Counted from the stretch's first letter, positions 1 through 9,281 are shown. The stretch is 64,000 nucleotides of DNA from Saccharothrix sp. ALI-22-I (GCF_001984175.1 NZ_MTQP01000049.1:62001-126000); one strand, 5' to 3'. Translations and numbers: made by a program. The notes: a model not told the origin generated them from the sequence alone.

Positions 1-122
1 ATCTCGGCGCGCCGTGCCGCATCCTGGTTCGGGTGCTGCGGAGCACCCGCGACGAAACGTCGGTTGCCGGCAAGCAGCAGCTCGAAGGCTTCAGCGGGAG
101 TCGGCGACTGGATCTCTGACAT
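1..122 (-). CDS. beta-carbonic anhydrase, N-terminal part (cut by window edge)
   Basis: The reverse strand reads from an ATG at 122 to the window edge without a stop. The first 40 residues contain AFELLLAGNRRFVAGAPQHP, the conserved N-terminal region of beta-class carbonic anhydrases, where a 'GN(E/R)RFVAG.PQHP' stretch precedes the zinc-binding Cys-x-Asp-x-Arg motif. The zinc ligands lie outside the window. The enzyme would interconvert CO2 and bicarbonate in the cytoplasm. It is read divergently from the insertion-sequence remnants that follow, and the chromosome to the left is probably ordinary core genome. Only the first sixth or so of the expected roughly 200-residue protein is present. 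Confidence 0.75.
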   Translation of the reverse strand, partial: MSEIQSPTPAEAFELLLAGNRRFVAGAPQHPNQDAARRAE

Positions 123-335
123 AGCCCCAGCCTAATACGACAGCCGGTGCGCCCAGTGATCAGAAGGTGATCGTCCAGCGGTCGTGACCTGATCAGAAGC
201 TCGTCGTCGCCAGCCGGTGTGAGTCCGGTCCGGGTAGCTGCCAGGAGGCGGCGGGCCCGGGGCTCTGTTTCTGGTTGTGTGATCAACAAGATGGCACTGG
301 GAACGCGGCGCGAGGGTCTTCTGTGATCATGGCCG

Positions 336-1346
336 GTGTGTGTTGATCATGGCCTTGCCGCTCTCTTGCCGCACTTGGCCGAGGTCGCTGTCGAGCGGGT
401 CGAGTCGATTGGCGCGAGCGTCGTGATCTGGGCTCGCCCTCGAACGCCCGACGCGTTGTGTCCGGGATGTGGTCTGCGGTCGAGCAGGGTGCACAGCCGC
501 TACGACCGCAGGCTGGCTGACGCCGCGATCGGCGGGCGGCCCGTCGTGCTGCGATTACGCGTGCGCCGCTACTTCTGCGCCGGTGTCGACTGTCCGGTGC
601 GGACATTCGCCGAGCAGGTCGAGGGCCTGACCGCGAAACACGCCCGCAGAACGGGATTGGCGCGCACGATACTGGAGCAGGTAGGCCTGGCGCTGGCCGG
701 TCGCGCCGGATCACGACTGGCAACCCTGCCGGGGCTGCCCGCGGCTCACAGCACGCTGCTGCGCCTGGTCCACGCGCTGCCCGATCCCCAGGTCGGGACA
801 GTGGCGGTGCTGGGCGTGGACGACTTCGCCCTGCGCCGTGGCCACGTCTACGGGACGGTGCTGGTCGACATCGAGTCCGGCCGCCTGGTGGACGTGCTGC
901 CCGACCGCACCGCAGAGCCGGTGGCCGCCTGGCTGCGCGCCCACCCCGGCACCAGAGTCGTTTGCCGGGACCGGGCCACCGCCTACGCCGAGGCCGCCCG
1001 CGACGCCGCACCGGACGCGGTGCAGGTCGCCGACCGGTTCCACCTCTGGCGCAACCTCCGCGACGCGGTGGAGAAGATCGCCGCCGCCCACCGCGACTGC
1101 CTGCGACCACCCGAACACGCGACCGACGCCGAACCCTGCGGGCCCGAATCGGCGGCGCCTGCCGAGGCGACCGCGCCCGGCGAGCTGGAAGGAAAGCGGG
1201 CGGCCAACACCCGTCGACGCCACGCCGCGGTGCACGACCTGCTCGACAAAGGCGTGGCCATCACGGCCATCGCCGAGGCCTTGGGCATGGACCGCAAGAC
1301 CGTGCGCCGCTGCGCGAACGCCGACACCGCTTACGCACGGTTCTGA
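336..1346 (+). pseudogene. ISL3-family transposase, C-terminally truncated
   Basis: A 336-residue product starts at GTG 336. It has an N-terminal zinc-finger region (CPGCGLRSSRVHSRYDR, then CAGVDCPVRTF), the layout of ISL3-family transposases, followed by the start of the DDE domain: VLGVDDFALRRGHVYGTVLVD supplies the first acidic residue and CRDRATAYAEA with VADRFHLWRNL the second. The C-terminus ends in a short helix-turn-helix-like stretch (GVAITAIAEALGMDRKTVRR) and the third catalytic residue is absent. Full family members are about 400-550 residues. A possible left terminus lies near 260 (GGCTCTGTTTCTGG), which resembles ISL3 ends. The reading frame closes just before an IS3 fragment, so a later insertion or recombination removed the 3' half. 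Judged inactive. Confidence 0.8.
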
Positions 1347-1421
1347 GAGAGCCGGGCGGTGAGATCCCGCCCGGCCACTCGCCTTTGCCGCGATGCAGAA
1401 GAACCGGAACGGTTCGCTCTG

Positions 1422-1690
1422 ATGGCCGAGTACGCCGGCCCCGACGACGTCACCGGTACCACCGTCGCCGTCCCGCCCGAGGGCGGGCGGTTCTCCGTCC
1501 GGCGCATGGCGCGGCTGCTGGGTGTGTCGACCTCCGGCTACTACGCGTACGTGAAACGTTGTGCGGCAACGGTGTTGACACCACGTCGGCAGCGTCGCGC
1601 GGACCTGGAGGTGAAGATCACCCAGGCGCACGAGGACTCTTGCGGGACCTACGGGTCGCCGCGGATCACCGCGGAGTTGCGGAATCAGGC
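1422..1690 (+). pseudogene. IS3-family transposase OrfB, N-terminal fragment
   Basis: The frame contains FSVRRMARLLGVSTSGYYAY, then YGSPRITAELR. These are the HTH_21 region and the start of the integrase region of IS3-family OrfB. Homology stops at about 1685, where the sequence runs into the 3' end of the reverse-strand GH43 gene. No OrfA and no catalytic DDE residues are present. It is a remnant of an element that lost most of its length at this junction. Confidence 0.7.
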
Positions 1691-1719
1691 AGACCCAGCT
1701 TTACGCCATCGGTGCTGCT

Positions 1720-3165
1720 CTAGCCACGCCGCCACAGCTGGACGGCGAAGCCGTTGCAGGTATAGAGCGAGAGCCGGGCACCGTTCACGGCCTTCCAGTC
1801 ATAGTTGTCCAGGCACATGTTGCCGGCGACGTTGCGCAGCGAGAACCAGCCGTTGCCCTGGTCGATGATCTGCCACTGCTGGGCCGTCGTGTTGTTGCAG
1901 GCGACCAGGCCGACGTCGGCGTTCAGCGCCGTGCTGGCGTTGATGTTGGTCAGACAGGTACCGGTGTTGCGGTTGCGGATCTCGTACCAGCTGACGCCCT
2001 TGTAGTTGAATTCCCACTCCTGCGCGGCGTTGCCGTTGCAGCTGTACAGCCGAACGAGCGCGCCGGGCGTGGTGTCGAAGTCGTAGTTGTCGACGCAGCG
2101 GTTGCTGTACTGGCCCCGGATGCCGGGCGCGGTCATTCCGTTCGGCAGCGGCTGGCCGAAGAACGGGGCGCCGTTGTCGCTGAAGTAGAGCTGCTGGAAG
2201 CGGGTGTGCCGGTTCGGGTCGGTGAGCGCGTCCGGCGTCGGGTTGGCGTAGTCACGGGCGTGATAGACCAACACGTCCGTGCTGTTGTCCTCGGCCACGG
2301 TGAAGCTGCCGTGGCCCGGGCCGTAGACCCCGTTCGCGGTCTGGAACACCGGGTTCGGGCTCTTGCGCCAGGAGGCAGGGTCCAGCAGGTCCGCGGTGTC
2401 GTCGGCCGACAGCAGGCCCAGCTTGTACCGGGAGTCGGTCGCCGAGGCCGAGTAGGCGATGAACACGCGGCCGTTCTTGACCAGCGGCGATGGCCCTTCC
2501 ACCACGCCGGCGACGCCTTCCATCTCCCAGGCGTACGTCGGACGCGCGATCTCGGTGACCGTGCCGGTGATGCCGGTGGGGCCGTTCATCCGGGCGATGT
2601 ACATGTGGCTGTTGAAGTTGGTGGACGGGCTGTCCTGGGCCCAGGTGAAGTAGCGCACCCCGCGATTGACGAACGAGGCCGGGTCGAGCTGGAAGGAATC
2701 CCAGCCGGTGTTGAAGCGCTGGGGCGCGCTCCATGCGCAGGTCATCGGATTGGCGCAGGTGTTGCGGATCCAGTAGAGCCGCTGGTTGAATCGCGCGGTG
2801 CTGGGCGAGGCCGAGAAGTACATGTACCAGGCGCCGTCGATGAACTGGATGTCCGGCGCCCAGATCCAACCGCTCAGCGCGCCGCTCGACGGCGCGGTGA
2901 ACGCGTTGACCGTCGCGGCGCTGCCGAGGCCCTGCAGGGTCGTGGCGCGTCGCAGTTCGACCCGCTTGTAGTCGGGGACCGAGGCCGTCATGTAGTAGTA
3001 GCCGTCGGTGTGCTTGTAGATCGCGGTGTCGGCGCGCTGCTGGATGACCGGGTTGTTGATCGTGATGAACTGCGCGCTGGCCGGCGGGGCGAACACGGTC
3101 AGCAGCACGATGATCATGCCGAGCGCGACCGCCAATCTCTGACGGACGCGGGTGAACGTTGCCAT
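1720..3165 (-). CDS. secreted GH43 arabinosidase/xylosidase-type hydrolase with CBM13
   Basis: Product of 481 residues. Residues 1-31 form a Sec signal peptide ending in APPASAQ. The five-bladed propeller follows with the GH43 catalytic triad positions: Asp46 (RADTAIY, general base), Asp161 (QLDPASF, pKa modulator) and Glu223 (VVEGPSPL, general acid). Residues about 349-481 are a ricin-type beta-trefoil (CBM13) with CVDNYDF, CLTNINA and CLDNYDW blocks and repeated Q-x-W motifs. Known members release arabinose or xylose from plant polysaccharides outside the cell; the exact substrate is not decided by these motifs. The start is at ATG 3165 with a GGAGCCC-type ribosome site. A LacI-type operator lies about 75 bp upstream of the start, tying it to the other arabinan genes here. 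Confidence 0.9.
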   Translation of the reverse strand: MATFTRVRQRLAVALGMIIVLLTVFAPPASAQFITINNPVIQQRADTAIYKHTDGYYYMTASVPDYKRVELRRATTLQGLGSAATVNAFTAPSSGALSGWIWAPDIQFIDGAWYMYFSASPSTARFNQRLYWIRNTCANPMTCAWSAPQRFNTGWDSFQLDPASFVNRGVRYFTWAQDSPSTNFNSHMYIARMNGPTGITGTVTEIARPTYAWEMEGVAGVVEGPSPLVKNGRVFIAYSASATDSRYKLGLLSADDTADLLDPASWRKSPNPVFQTANGVYGPGHGSFTVAEDNSTDVLVYHARDYANPTPDALTDPNRHTRFQQLYFSDNGAPFFGQPLPNGMTAPGIRGQYSNRCVDNYDFDTTPGALVRLYSCNGNAAQEWEFNYKGVSWYEIRNRNTGTCLTNINASTALNADVGLVACNNTTAQQWQIIDQGNGWFSLRNVAGNMCLDNYDWKAVNGARLSLYTCNGFAVQLWRRG

Positions 3166-3238
3166 AGGTGGGCTCCTTGGGGGAAGGAGGGGACCGCGCT
3201 GGCGAGCCAGGCGGGTTCTGGGACACGAGCAGGTGCTA

Positions 3239-3280
3239 TGTGAGCGCTAACAGCTTCTTCAGCGGTTACGGGGATGTCAA
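3239..3280 (-). promoter_or_regulatory. promoter and LacI-type operator of the GH43 gene
   Basis: On the reverse strand TTGACA (3280-3275) is followed after 17 bp by a weak -10 (GAAGCT, 3257-3252). Directly after that comes the palindrome TGTTAGCGCTCACA (3252-3239). The central CG and palindromic TGTTAGCGCTAACA pattern are typical of LacI-family repressor sites, and its place at the start-site region fits repression by occlusion. The same box occurs at five further places in the window. Confidence 0.75.
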
Positions 3281-3811
3281 CAGCAGGTTTCGGTGCGCTG
3301 GCCAACGCAGGCTTGTGCCGTAGGCGTCGTGCGTCACCGGAGGTGAGCTGCCGGTCATCGAACCGGAGGTGTGAGCGTTCACGTAGGTGAGGGCCTTGGC
3401 GACGTTGATGCGCGGCGCTCCGGCGCGGCCACGCGGCCGGATCGGCGGGCAGGCAGCGAGCCCCGCCGATCATGGGCAAGCGGCAGCCGGGGGCTCGCTG
3501 TGCCGAGCGGCGGGGTGAGCGCCACAGCGAAGCCTCAGCGCGAACATCCCGTGAAGGCGCGCTCAACGGCCCGGCAGCCCTGCTGCCACGGGACAGCGGG
3601 ACGGTAGAAACACGAGTTCACCGGCGCGGTGCGGATCGAGCGATCCTGGTCGTTCGGCATCGGCGTGAACCGCTGGGCCTGGAGCCGTTCGACGACGACG
3701 GCTACCCGCGTCGCCGAGCCGTCCTGCCACCACAGTTGGCGAAACATCCGCCGAGAAACCGGCCGTCTCGCCGCCCTCGGAAGATGTCCCGAGAACGGCC
3801 CCATCGTGACC
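3253..3811. other. non-coding/degenerate stretch between GH43 and rhodanese remnant
   Basis: Apart from the promoter at its left end, I see no supportable gene. Open frames on both strands are short, arginine-rich shadows without family motifs. Confidence 0.5.
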
Positions 3812-4019
3812 CGTCAGGTCTGGTCGGTCCACCACTTCTGGCCAGCCTCTCGGCCCGGTCGAACTCGTCGTCGATCGCGACCACGCGGCGGCGAGCACGG
3901 AGGTGGCGATGGAGGCGCGGTAGCCGGACTTCCAGTGCACCCACACTTCGCCCGGTGGCACTTCGTCGAGACGGTGCAGTAGGTCGTGCAGCGGCACGTG
4001 CACGGCTCCGTCGACGTGC
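3812..4019 (-). pseudogene. rhodanese-domain fragment, frameshifted
   Basis: One reverse frame reads HVPLHDLLHRLDEVPPGEVWVH, a characteristic end of a rhodanese domain leading into its active-site loop, then KSGYRASIATSVLAAA. The next frame continues with RRVVAIDDEFDRAERLARSG. The active-site position that is normally Cys (VHC.SGYRAS) reads Trp here. A frameshift near 3880, the Cys loss and the lack of any N-terminal part make this a dead fragment. Such domains occur alone or behind a metallo-beta-lactamase domain in sulfur-transfer enzymes. Confidence 0.65.
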
Positions 4020-4130
4020 TTAGCCCGGGTCGGCGGCGGCCGCCCGCTCGGGTGCGGTCAGGGCTTGGGAGGTGATGAGCAGGCACGCGGCGACCAGTAT
4101 CGCCGCCAGCCGGGCGCGAAGCGCGGACAT
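4020..4130 (-). pseudogene. signal-peptide remnant of a lost secreted hydrolase gene
   Basis: ATG 4130 has a strong ribosome site (AGGAGAGG, 6 nt away) and encodes a clean signal peptide: MSALRARLAAILVAACLLIT followed by a region ending in ERAAAADPG, after which a stop occurs at the junction with the rhodanese fragment. A LacI-type operator identical in type to those of the arabinan genes lies 61 bp upstream. This looks like the 5' end of a formerly regulated secreted enzyme whose body was deleted. Confidence 0.6.
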
Positions 4131-4190
4131 GTACCTCTCCTGTCGTTCTGCAAAGGCCATCACCGGGCGTGGAGCCGCACCGCCGTAGGT

Positions 4191-4204
4191 TGTTAGCGTT
4201 AACA
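4191..4204 (-). promoter_or_regulatory. LacI-type operator TGTTAGCGTTAACA
   Basis: A 14-bp near-perfect palindrome (TGTTAGCGTTAACA), extended by one further base pair each side, lies 61 bp upstream of the truncated signal-peptide gene on the reverse strand. It matches the consensus TGTTAGCGCTAACA found before the GH43 and GH127 genes, so it was probably bound by the same repressor. Confidence 0.7.
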
Positions 4205-4621
4205 ATCAGGGCTTCGCTCGTGCGACGTCATCCGGTGTCCAGGGGTTCTCCTCTGCGGAGCGGTACCGGCACGCGATGCGCTGACCGACAGATCGGCAGC
4301 AGCACGGGAATCGAGGCCGTAAGGGCGGCCCAGGGCCGTCCGAGCCTTGTTTCGCGCCGGTGTCCAGTGCGTTGCGGCACATCCTGCAGCGAGCAGATCC
4401 CGGAAGTCAACGCCCAGTTCCGCATCCGATCACCGTGGGGCGCGTGGTGTCCGTCCAGGGCGGCCCCTTCGGGAGGGGCGTCGAACGTGTGCCAGATGTC
4501 GGACTCCGGGCGACGCGCAGGCCTTCGGGCGAGCCGGTTCACGCCGTCCGGTGATGGCGGCGAATGGTCCGTTGCCGAGGTTCGCAGCAGGGCGCGGCAT
4601 GAGGCCCGACGGCTGGTCGCT

Positions 4622-4645
4622 AATTCTGTTAGCGCTAACAGAATT
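4622..4645 (+). promoter_or_regulatory. upstream LacI-type operator of the GH127 promoter
   Basis: This is the best copy of the box. The core CTGTTAGCGCTAACAG is perfectly palindromic, and the symmetry extends to all 24 bases of the interval. It lies 36 bp upstream of the TTGACA -35 element. With the second box at 4759-4772 it brackets the promoter; the centres are 132 bp apart. Confidence 0.8.
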
Positions 4646-4680
4646 GCCACGTCTCAGTAGGCGCGTCCGGCATCGGACTG

Positions 4681-4710
4681 TTGACAACGCGCCAACGTGG
4701 CTAGTATCTA
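4681..4710 (+). promoter_or_regulatory. candidate promoter of the GH127 gene
   Basis: A consensus -35 (TTGACA, 4681-4686) is followed at 17-18 bp spacing by TATCTA (4705-4710) as a plausible -10. It lies between two LacI-type operators and points to the GH127 gene, about 400 bp downstream. Confidence 0.6.
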
Positions 4711-4758
4711 TACGTTATACGTCACCAAGGTTGGCAAGACGCGCCACGCAGGCTGGAT

Positions 4759-4772
4759 TGTTAGCGATAACA
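4759..4772 (+). promoter_or_regulatory. downstream LacI-type operator TGTTAGCGATAACA
   Basis: A 14-bp box with one break in symmetry (TGTTAGCGATAACA), about 50 bp downstream of the candidate -10. Together with the upstream box it could allow repression by looping or roadblock. Confidence 0.75.
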
Positions 4773-4827
4773 TCTCTCCAACCGGTGGTTCGGACTGCGT
4801 GCGACCCCAACGGAGAGGTTGTCGACC

Positions 4828-4988
4828 ATGCGATACCCGGCCGTGCCGCGCACCGAACCCGTTACCGGGCCACTGCCCTGGTGAGAGCAGGGGCGGTCGC
4901 CGCCTCACTGCTGGTGTCCACAGGGGTGACACCCGCGTCCTCCGCGTCGACCGGTCCGACGCTGACCGACACGGCGCCCGCGTACTGA
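4828..4988 (+). pseudogene. frameshifted secretion-leader remnant
   Basis: ATG 4828 follows a good ribosome site (GGAGAGG), but the frame stops after 18 codons. The neighbouring frame then reads ATALVRAGAVAASLLVSTGV and PASSASTGPTLTDTAPAY, a typical hydrophobic signal core and Ala/Ser cleavage region, before its own stop at 4988. It sits directly behind the operator-flanked promoter. It is probably the broken start of a secreted protein that once headed this transcript; a mere untranslated leader is the alternative. Confidence 0.4.
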
Positions 4989-5123
4989 AAGCGCGGGGAC
5001 CGGGCGCAGGTCTGCCTCACCGATCGACACGGGCGTCCGTCGTTGATCAGTTCATGTTGACGAGCACAAAGGGTGTGCCTGCGGCTGTTCGTGGCAGCGG
5101 CGGCAGCCGATCCAGGGAGCACC

Positions 5124-7871
5124 ATGTCATCCTCACCCTTGAACCGTCGCAGGTTGTTGCAGGCCGCGGGGGTCGCCGCCCTCGCGACCGCCGTGCCCGC
5201 CGTGGTCCCGTCGGTGGCTCCGGTCGCGGGGGCCGCGGTGGTGCCGCCGGTCCGCGGCGACGTCGGTGTGTCGGCCGCCGGGTTCGACCTCAGCGAGGTC
5301 CGCCTCACGTCGGGCCGTTGGCTGGACAACCAGAACCGGACCCTGTCGTACCTGCGGTTCGTCGATGTCGACCGGTTGCTGTACAACTTCCGCGCGAATC
5401 ACCGTTTGTCGACGGGTGGTGCGGCGGCGTTGGGTGGTTGGGAGGCGCCGGACTTCCCGTTCCGCACCCACAGCCAGGGGCATTTCCTGAGCGCGTGGGC
5501 GCAGGCGTGGGCGGTGTTGGGTGACACGGCGTGCCGGGATCGGGCGAACTACATGGTCGCGGAGTTGGCCAAGTGCCAGGCGAACAACGCCGCGGCCGGG
5601 TTCAACTCCGGTTACCTGTCGGGGTTCCCGGAGTCGGACTTCGACGCGATGGAGGCGGGCTCGCCCAAGTCGGTGTCGTACTACTCGCTGCACAAGACGC
5701 TGGCGGGTCTGCTGGACGTGTGGCGGTACATGGGCAGCACGCAGGCGCGTGACGTGTTGCTGCGGTTCGCGGGCTGGGTGGACTGGCGGACGGGTCGGTT
5801 GAGCACCGCCCGGATGCAGAGCATTCTCCAGACGGAGTTCGGCGGGATGAACGCCGTGCTGGCCGATCTGTACCAGCAGACCGGGGACTCCCGGTGGTTG
5901 GCGGCGGCGCAGCGGTTCGACCACGCCGCCGTGTTCGATCCGCTGGCCGCGGGCCAGGACCGGCTCAACGGGTTGCACGCCAACACGCAGGTCCCGAAGT
6001 GGATCGGCGCGGCCCGGGAATACAAGGCCACCGGCACCACCCGCTACCGCGACATCGCGTCCAACGCGTGGGACATCACCGTCGGCGCGCACACCTACGT
6101 GATCGGCGGCAACAGCCAGGCCGAGCACTTCCGCGCGCCCAACGCCATCGCCGCCTACCTCAACACCGACACGGCCGAGGCGTGCAACACCTACAACATG
6201 CTCAAGCTGACCCGCGAGCTGTGGCTGCTGGACCCCGACCGGGCGTCCTACTTCGACTTCTACGAACGGGCGCTGCTCAACCACCTGATCGGCCAGCAGA
6301 ACACGGCCGACCCGCACGGGCACATCTGCTACTTCACCGGTCTCAACCCCGGGCACCGGCGCGGCAACACCGGGCCCGCCTGGGGCGGCGGCAACTGGAG
6401 CACCGACTACGGCACGTTCTGGTGCTGCCAGGGCACCGCGCTGGAGGTCAACACCTCCCTGGCGAACTCCGTCTACTTCCACAACGGCACCACGCTCACG
6501 GTGAACCTGTACACGCCGTCGGTGCTGACCTGGGCGCAGCGGGGGATCACCGTCACGCAGACCACGACCTACCCGGCATCGGACACCACCACCCTGACCG
6601 TCACCGGCAGCGTGAGCGGGTCGTGGACGATGCGGCTGCGCATCCCCGCCTGGACCACCGGCGCGACGGTCGCCGTCAACGGCACCGTGCAGGACATCGC
6701 CACCACCCCGGGCGCCTACGCCACCCTGACCCGGTCGTGGACCTCCGGCGACACGGTCACCGTCCGCCTGCCGATGCGCGTCGTGATGCAGCCCGCCAAC
6801 GACAACCCCGCCGTCGCCGCGATCACCTACGGACCGGTCGTGCTGTCGGGCAACTACGGCAACACCACCTTGAGCAGGCTGCCCGTGCTGGATCCTGCCT
6901 CGATCACCCGCACCGCAACCTCGGGCTTGGCGTTCACCGCGCGAGCCGACGGCGCGACGGTCAACCTCGGGCCGTTCTACGACGCCCACGGCCACAACTA
7001 CACCGTCTACTGGAGCACCAGCGGCGGCGGGGGCGGCTCGGCTGCCGGCTACCGGTTGGTCAACGCCGCCAGCGGCCTGGTGCTCGGCATCCGGGACATG
7101 TCCACCGCCGACGGCGGCCTCGCCCTGCAGTGGAACGACACGGGCACCGCCGACCACAACTGGGAACTGGTCGCCGACGGCAGCGCGGTGCGGCTGCGCA
7201 ACCTCAACAGCGGCAAGGTCCTCAGCGTGGAGAACATGTCCACCGCGGACAACGCCCGCGTCCTGCAGTGGAGCAACACCGGCACCGCCGACCACAAGTG
7301 GACCATCCTCGACAACGGCGACGGCACCCACAAGCTGCGCAACGGCAACAGCGGCAAGCTCCTGGGCATCCTCAACGGCTCCACCGCCGCAGGCGCGCAA
7401 GCCGTGCAGGACCCGGACAACGGGACCGCCGACAACCGCTGGCGGTTCGTGCCCACCGGCGCCCGCCGCGTCCAGAACCTCGCCAGCGGCCTCGTCCTGG
7501 GCGTGCAGGACATGTCGACCGCCGACGGCGGCCTGGCCGTGCAGTGGGACGACAACGGCACCGCCGACCACCTCTGGACCGCCGTCCTCGACCCCGACGG
7601 GTACTTCCGACTGCGCAACTCCCACAGCGGCAAGGTCCTCGGCGTCGAGAACGCGGCCAACGCCAACGGCGCCCGGGTGCTCCAATGGGCCGACAACGGC
7701 ACCAACGACCACAAGTGGCGGCTGCGTCACGGCGCGAACGGCTACTTCCGCATCCAGTGCGGCAACGGCGGGCGCGTCCTCGGCGTCAACGGCGCCTCCA
7801 CCGCACGCGGTGCGCAAATCATCATCTGGGACGACTACGGCGCCAACGACCACCTCTGGCGCTTCATCTGA
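5124..7871 (+). CDS. secreted GH127 beta-L-arabinofuranosidase with two CBM13 trefoils
   Basis: Product of 915 residues from ATG 5124 (ribosome site AGGGAG); an earlier in-frame start at 5073 would add 17 residues in front of the leader. A Tat-type leader (LNRRRLLQAAGVAALATAVP) begins near residue 7. The catalytic domain follows to about residue 630. Its zinc/thiolate constellation is visible: Glu352 and Cys354 (AEACNTYNM), Cys434 and Cys435 (FWCCQGT), matching Glu338, Cys340, Cys417 and Cys418 of the bifidobacterial enzyme HypBA1, where Cys417 is the nucleophile. Residues about 640-915 hold two ricin-like trefoils with repeated SGKVLGV/QW blocks. The enzyme would remove beta-linked arabinofuranose from plant glycoproteins or side chains outside the cell. 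Transcription is probably LacI-controlled through the paired boxes upstream. Confidence 0.9.
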   Translation: MSSSPLNRRRLLQAAGVAALATAVPAVVPSVAPVAGAAVVPPVRGDVGVSAAGFDLSEVRLTSGRWLDNQNRTLSYLRFVDVDRLLYNFRANHRLSTGGAAALGGWEAPDFPFRTHSQGHFLSAWAQAWAVLGDTACRDRANYMVAELAKCQANNAAAGFNSGYLSGFPESDFDAMEAGSPKSVSYYSLHKTLAGLLDVWRYMGSTQARDVLLRFAGWVDWRTGRLSTARMQSILQTEFGGMNAVLADLYQQTGDSRWLAAAQRFDHAAVFDPLAAGQDRLNGLHANTQVPKWIGAAREYKATGTTRYRDIASNAWDITVGAHTYVIGGNSQAEHFRAPNAIAAYLNTDTAEACNTYNMLKLTRELWLLDPDRASYFDFYERALLNHLIGQQNTADPHGHICYFTGLNPGHRRGNTGPAWGGGNWSTDYGTFWCCQGTALEVNTSLANSVYFHNGTTLTVNLYTPSVLTWAQRGITVTQTTTYPASDTTTLTVTGSVSGSWTMRLRIPAWTTGATVAVNGTVQDIATTPGAYATLTRSWTSGDTVTVRLPMRVVMQPANDNPAVAAITYGPVVLSGNYGNTTLSRLPVLDPASITRTATSGLAFTARADGATVNLGPFYDAHGHNYTVYWSTSGGGGGSAAGYRLVNAASGLVLGIRDMSTADGGLALQWNDTGTADHNWELVADGSAVRLRNLNSGKVLSVENMSTADNARVLQWSNTGTADHKWTILDNGDGTHKLRNGNSGKLLGILNGSTAAGAQAVQDPDNGTADNRWRFVPTGARRVQNLASGLVLGVQDMSTADGGLAVQWDDNGTADHLWTAVLDPDGYFRLRNSHSGKVLGVENAANANGARVLQWADNGTNDHKWRLRHGANGYFRIQCGNGGRVLGVNGASTARGAQIIIWDDYGANDHLWRFI

Positions 7872-8104
7872 TCCCATCGGCGCGACGGCTCACTCATTCC
7901 TGTGCCGTGCCCCCCGGTGACGTGGGACAGTGCCGCCGTTGAGGCTGATGCCGCCGGTGCCGGCAGCAATGCCGGCCCGCACAACCGTCCAACCCGACTA
8001 CGGCGCTCAAGACCGCCAGCACGGTCGCCGGCACACCAGCTGACCACAGCGAGGGGTGCCGCCATCCCTCGGTGGCGGCACCTCCCGGAAGGGAACGGCG
8101 TCTC

Positions 8105-9243
8105 ATGACGGAGGCATTGGAATGGAGCGTGTCCGATGTGGTCGTGCGGGTGGAGCCGTGGGGTGCCGACAGCCTGCGGGTGCGGGTGGCGCGGGACAGC
8201 CTGCGTGACGACCTGCCCGGCGCGTTGCTCATCCCGAAGCCACCAGCCGGGGACCCCGTTGTCGGGGAGCGCCGCATCGTCAACGGTGCGATCACCGCCG
8301 AGCTGGACGAGCGGGGGCACCTGCGGTTCGTCGACACCGCGAGCGGTGCCGAGTTGCTGGCGGAGGCTCCGCCGTACATCTGGTGGCCGGGTCCGCGGCA
8401 CTTCACCTCCGAAGGGCTTGAGCAGCGCTTCCGCGGCTATCCGGGCGAGCGGTTCTACGGTCTGGGTCAGCACGGGCACGGCAGGCTCGACCAGAAGGGC
8501 TGTGTGATCGACCTCGTGCAGCGCAACGGCGAGGTCACCATCCCGTTCCTGGTGTCCAGCCGCGGCTACGCCACTGTCATGGGCTGGCCGGGCGGCACGC
8601 TGGACATCGCGACGCTCAACGCCAACCGGATCAACCTCGGCTCCCTGGTGTCGGCCCGCCTGCTGAACTCCGCCGCCGGGTCGTACATCGACCTGCCCAA
8701 CCGCAGCCAGGACGGCACGGCCCTGCACCTGACGATGCCGTCGTCCGCGCCCCCGTTCGCCGCTCCGGCCTACGTGGTGAAGCTGACGTTCTCCGGCCAG
8801 ATCCCCGTCTTGGGCGCGGGTCCGGTGCCCACGGGCTGGGCCCGGATCGCCAACGCCGCCACGGGCCTGGTGCTCGACAGCGGCGGCGACGTCGGCTCCG
8901 GGGCACGGCTCAAGCAGTGGAAATGGGACGGCAGCACGACCTCCAGTGGCAGCTGGTGGACGCGGGCGGCGGCTACGTCCGCATCGTCAACCGCACGAAC
9001 GGCATGGTCGCGGACAGTTGGGGCGACGCCACCAACGGGGCACCCGCCCAACAGGCGCCGTGGAACGGCGGCAACAACCAGCAGTGGCGGCTCAACAGCG
9101 TCGGCAACGGCCGCTACCAGATCGTCAACCGCGGTACCGGCACCGCGTTGGACGGCATGGGCGACTCGACCGTAGGCGCCACCTGTGGCATGTGGGCCCC
9201 CAACTCCAGCCCGAACAACCACTGGACCATCACCGCGGTGTGA
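8105..9243 (+). pseudogene. chimera: GH31 N-terminus joined to GH29 C-terminus and CBM13, frameshifted
   Basis: From ATG 8105 the first about 150 residues are the N-terminal beta-sandwich of GH31 enzymes, ending in GERFYGLGQHGHGRLDQKG and IPFLVSSRGY. At about 8565 the sequence changes to ATVMGWPGGTLDIATLNANR and PAYVVKLTF, the C-terminal sandwich of GH29 alpha-fucosidases, followed by a CBM13 trefoil. Near 8940 the frame is lost: one missing base after GGCAGCACGACC moves the trefoil into the next frame, which ends normally at 9243. Neither catalytic domain is complete, so no hydrolase activity is expected even if the frame is restored. It lies 233 bp downstream of the GH127 gene in the same direction. 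Confidence 0.75.
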
Positions 9244-9251
9244 CACTCGGC

Positions 9252-9281
9252 CGCCGCGCGACCCACCCGGGCCGCGCGGCG
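9252..9281 (+). terminator. hairpin after the chimeric gene
   Basis: CGCCGCGCG pairs perfectly with CGCGCGGCG across a 12-nt loop, 9 bp after the stop codon. No T-run follows, which is common for actinobacterial terminators. Confidence 0.6.

Noticed and set aside
283..1110. Long reverse open frame opposite the ISL3 transposase.
   Set aside because: Extremely Arg/Pro-rich with no motif; it is the antisense shadow of a transposase with clear zinc-finger and DDE motifs.
4228..4650. 140-codon reverse frame between operators.
   Set aside because: It runs across a perfect operator palindrome, has no ribosome site and no recognisable domain; regarded as chance.
5133..7877. 914-codon reverse open frame opposite GH127.
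   Set aside because: Val/Gly/Arg-biased shadow; the forward frame has complete catalytic and trefoil motifs.
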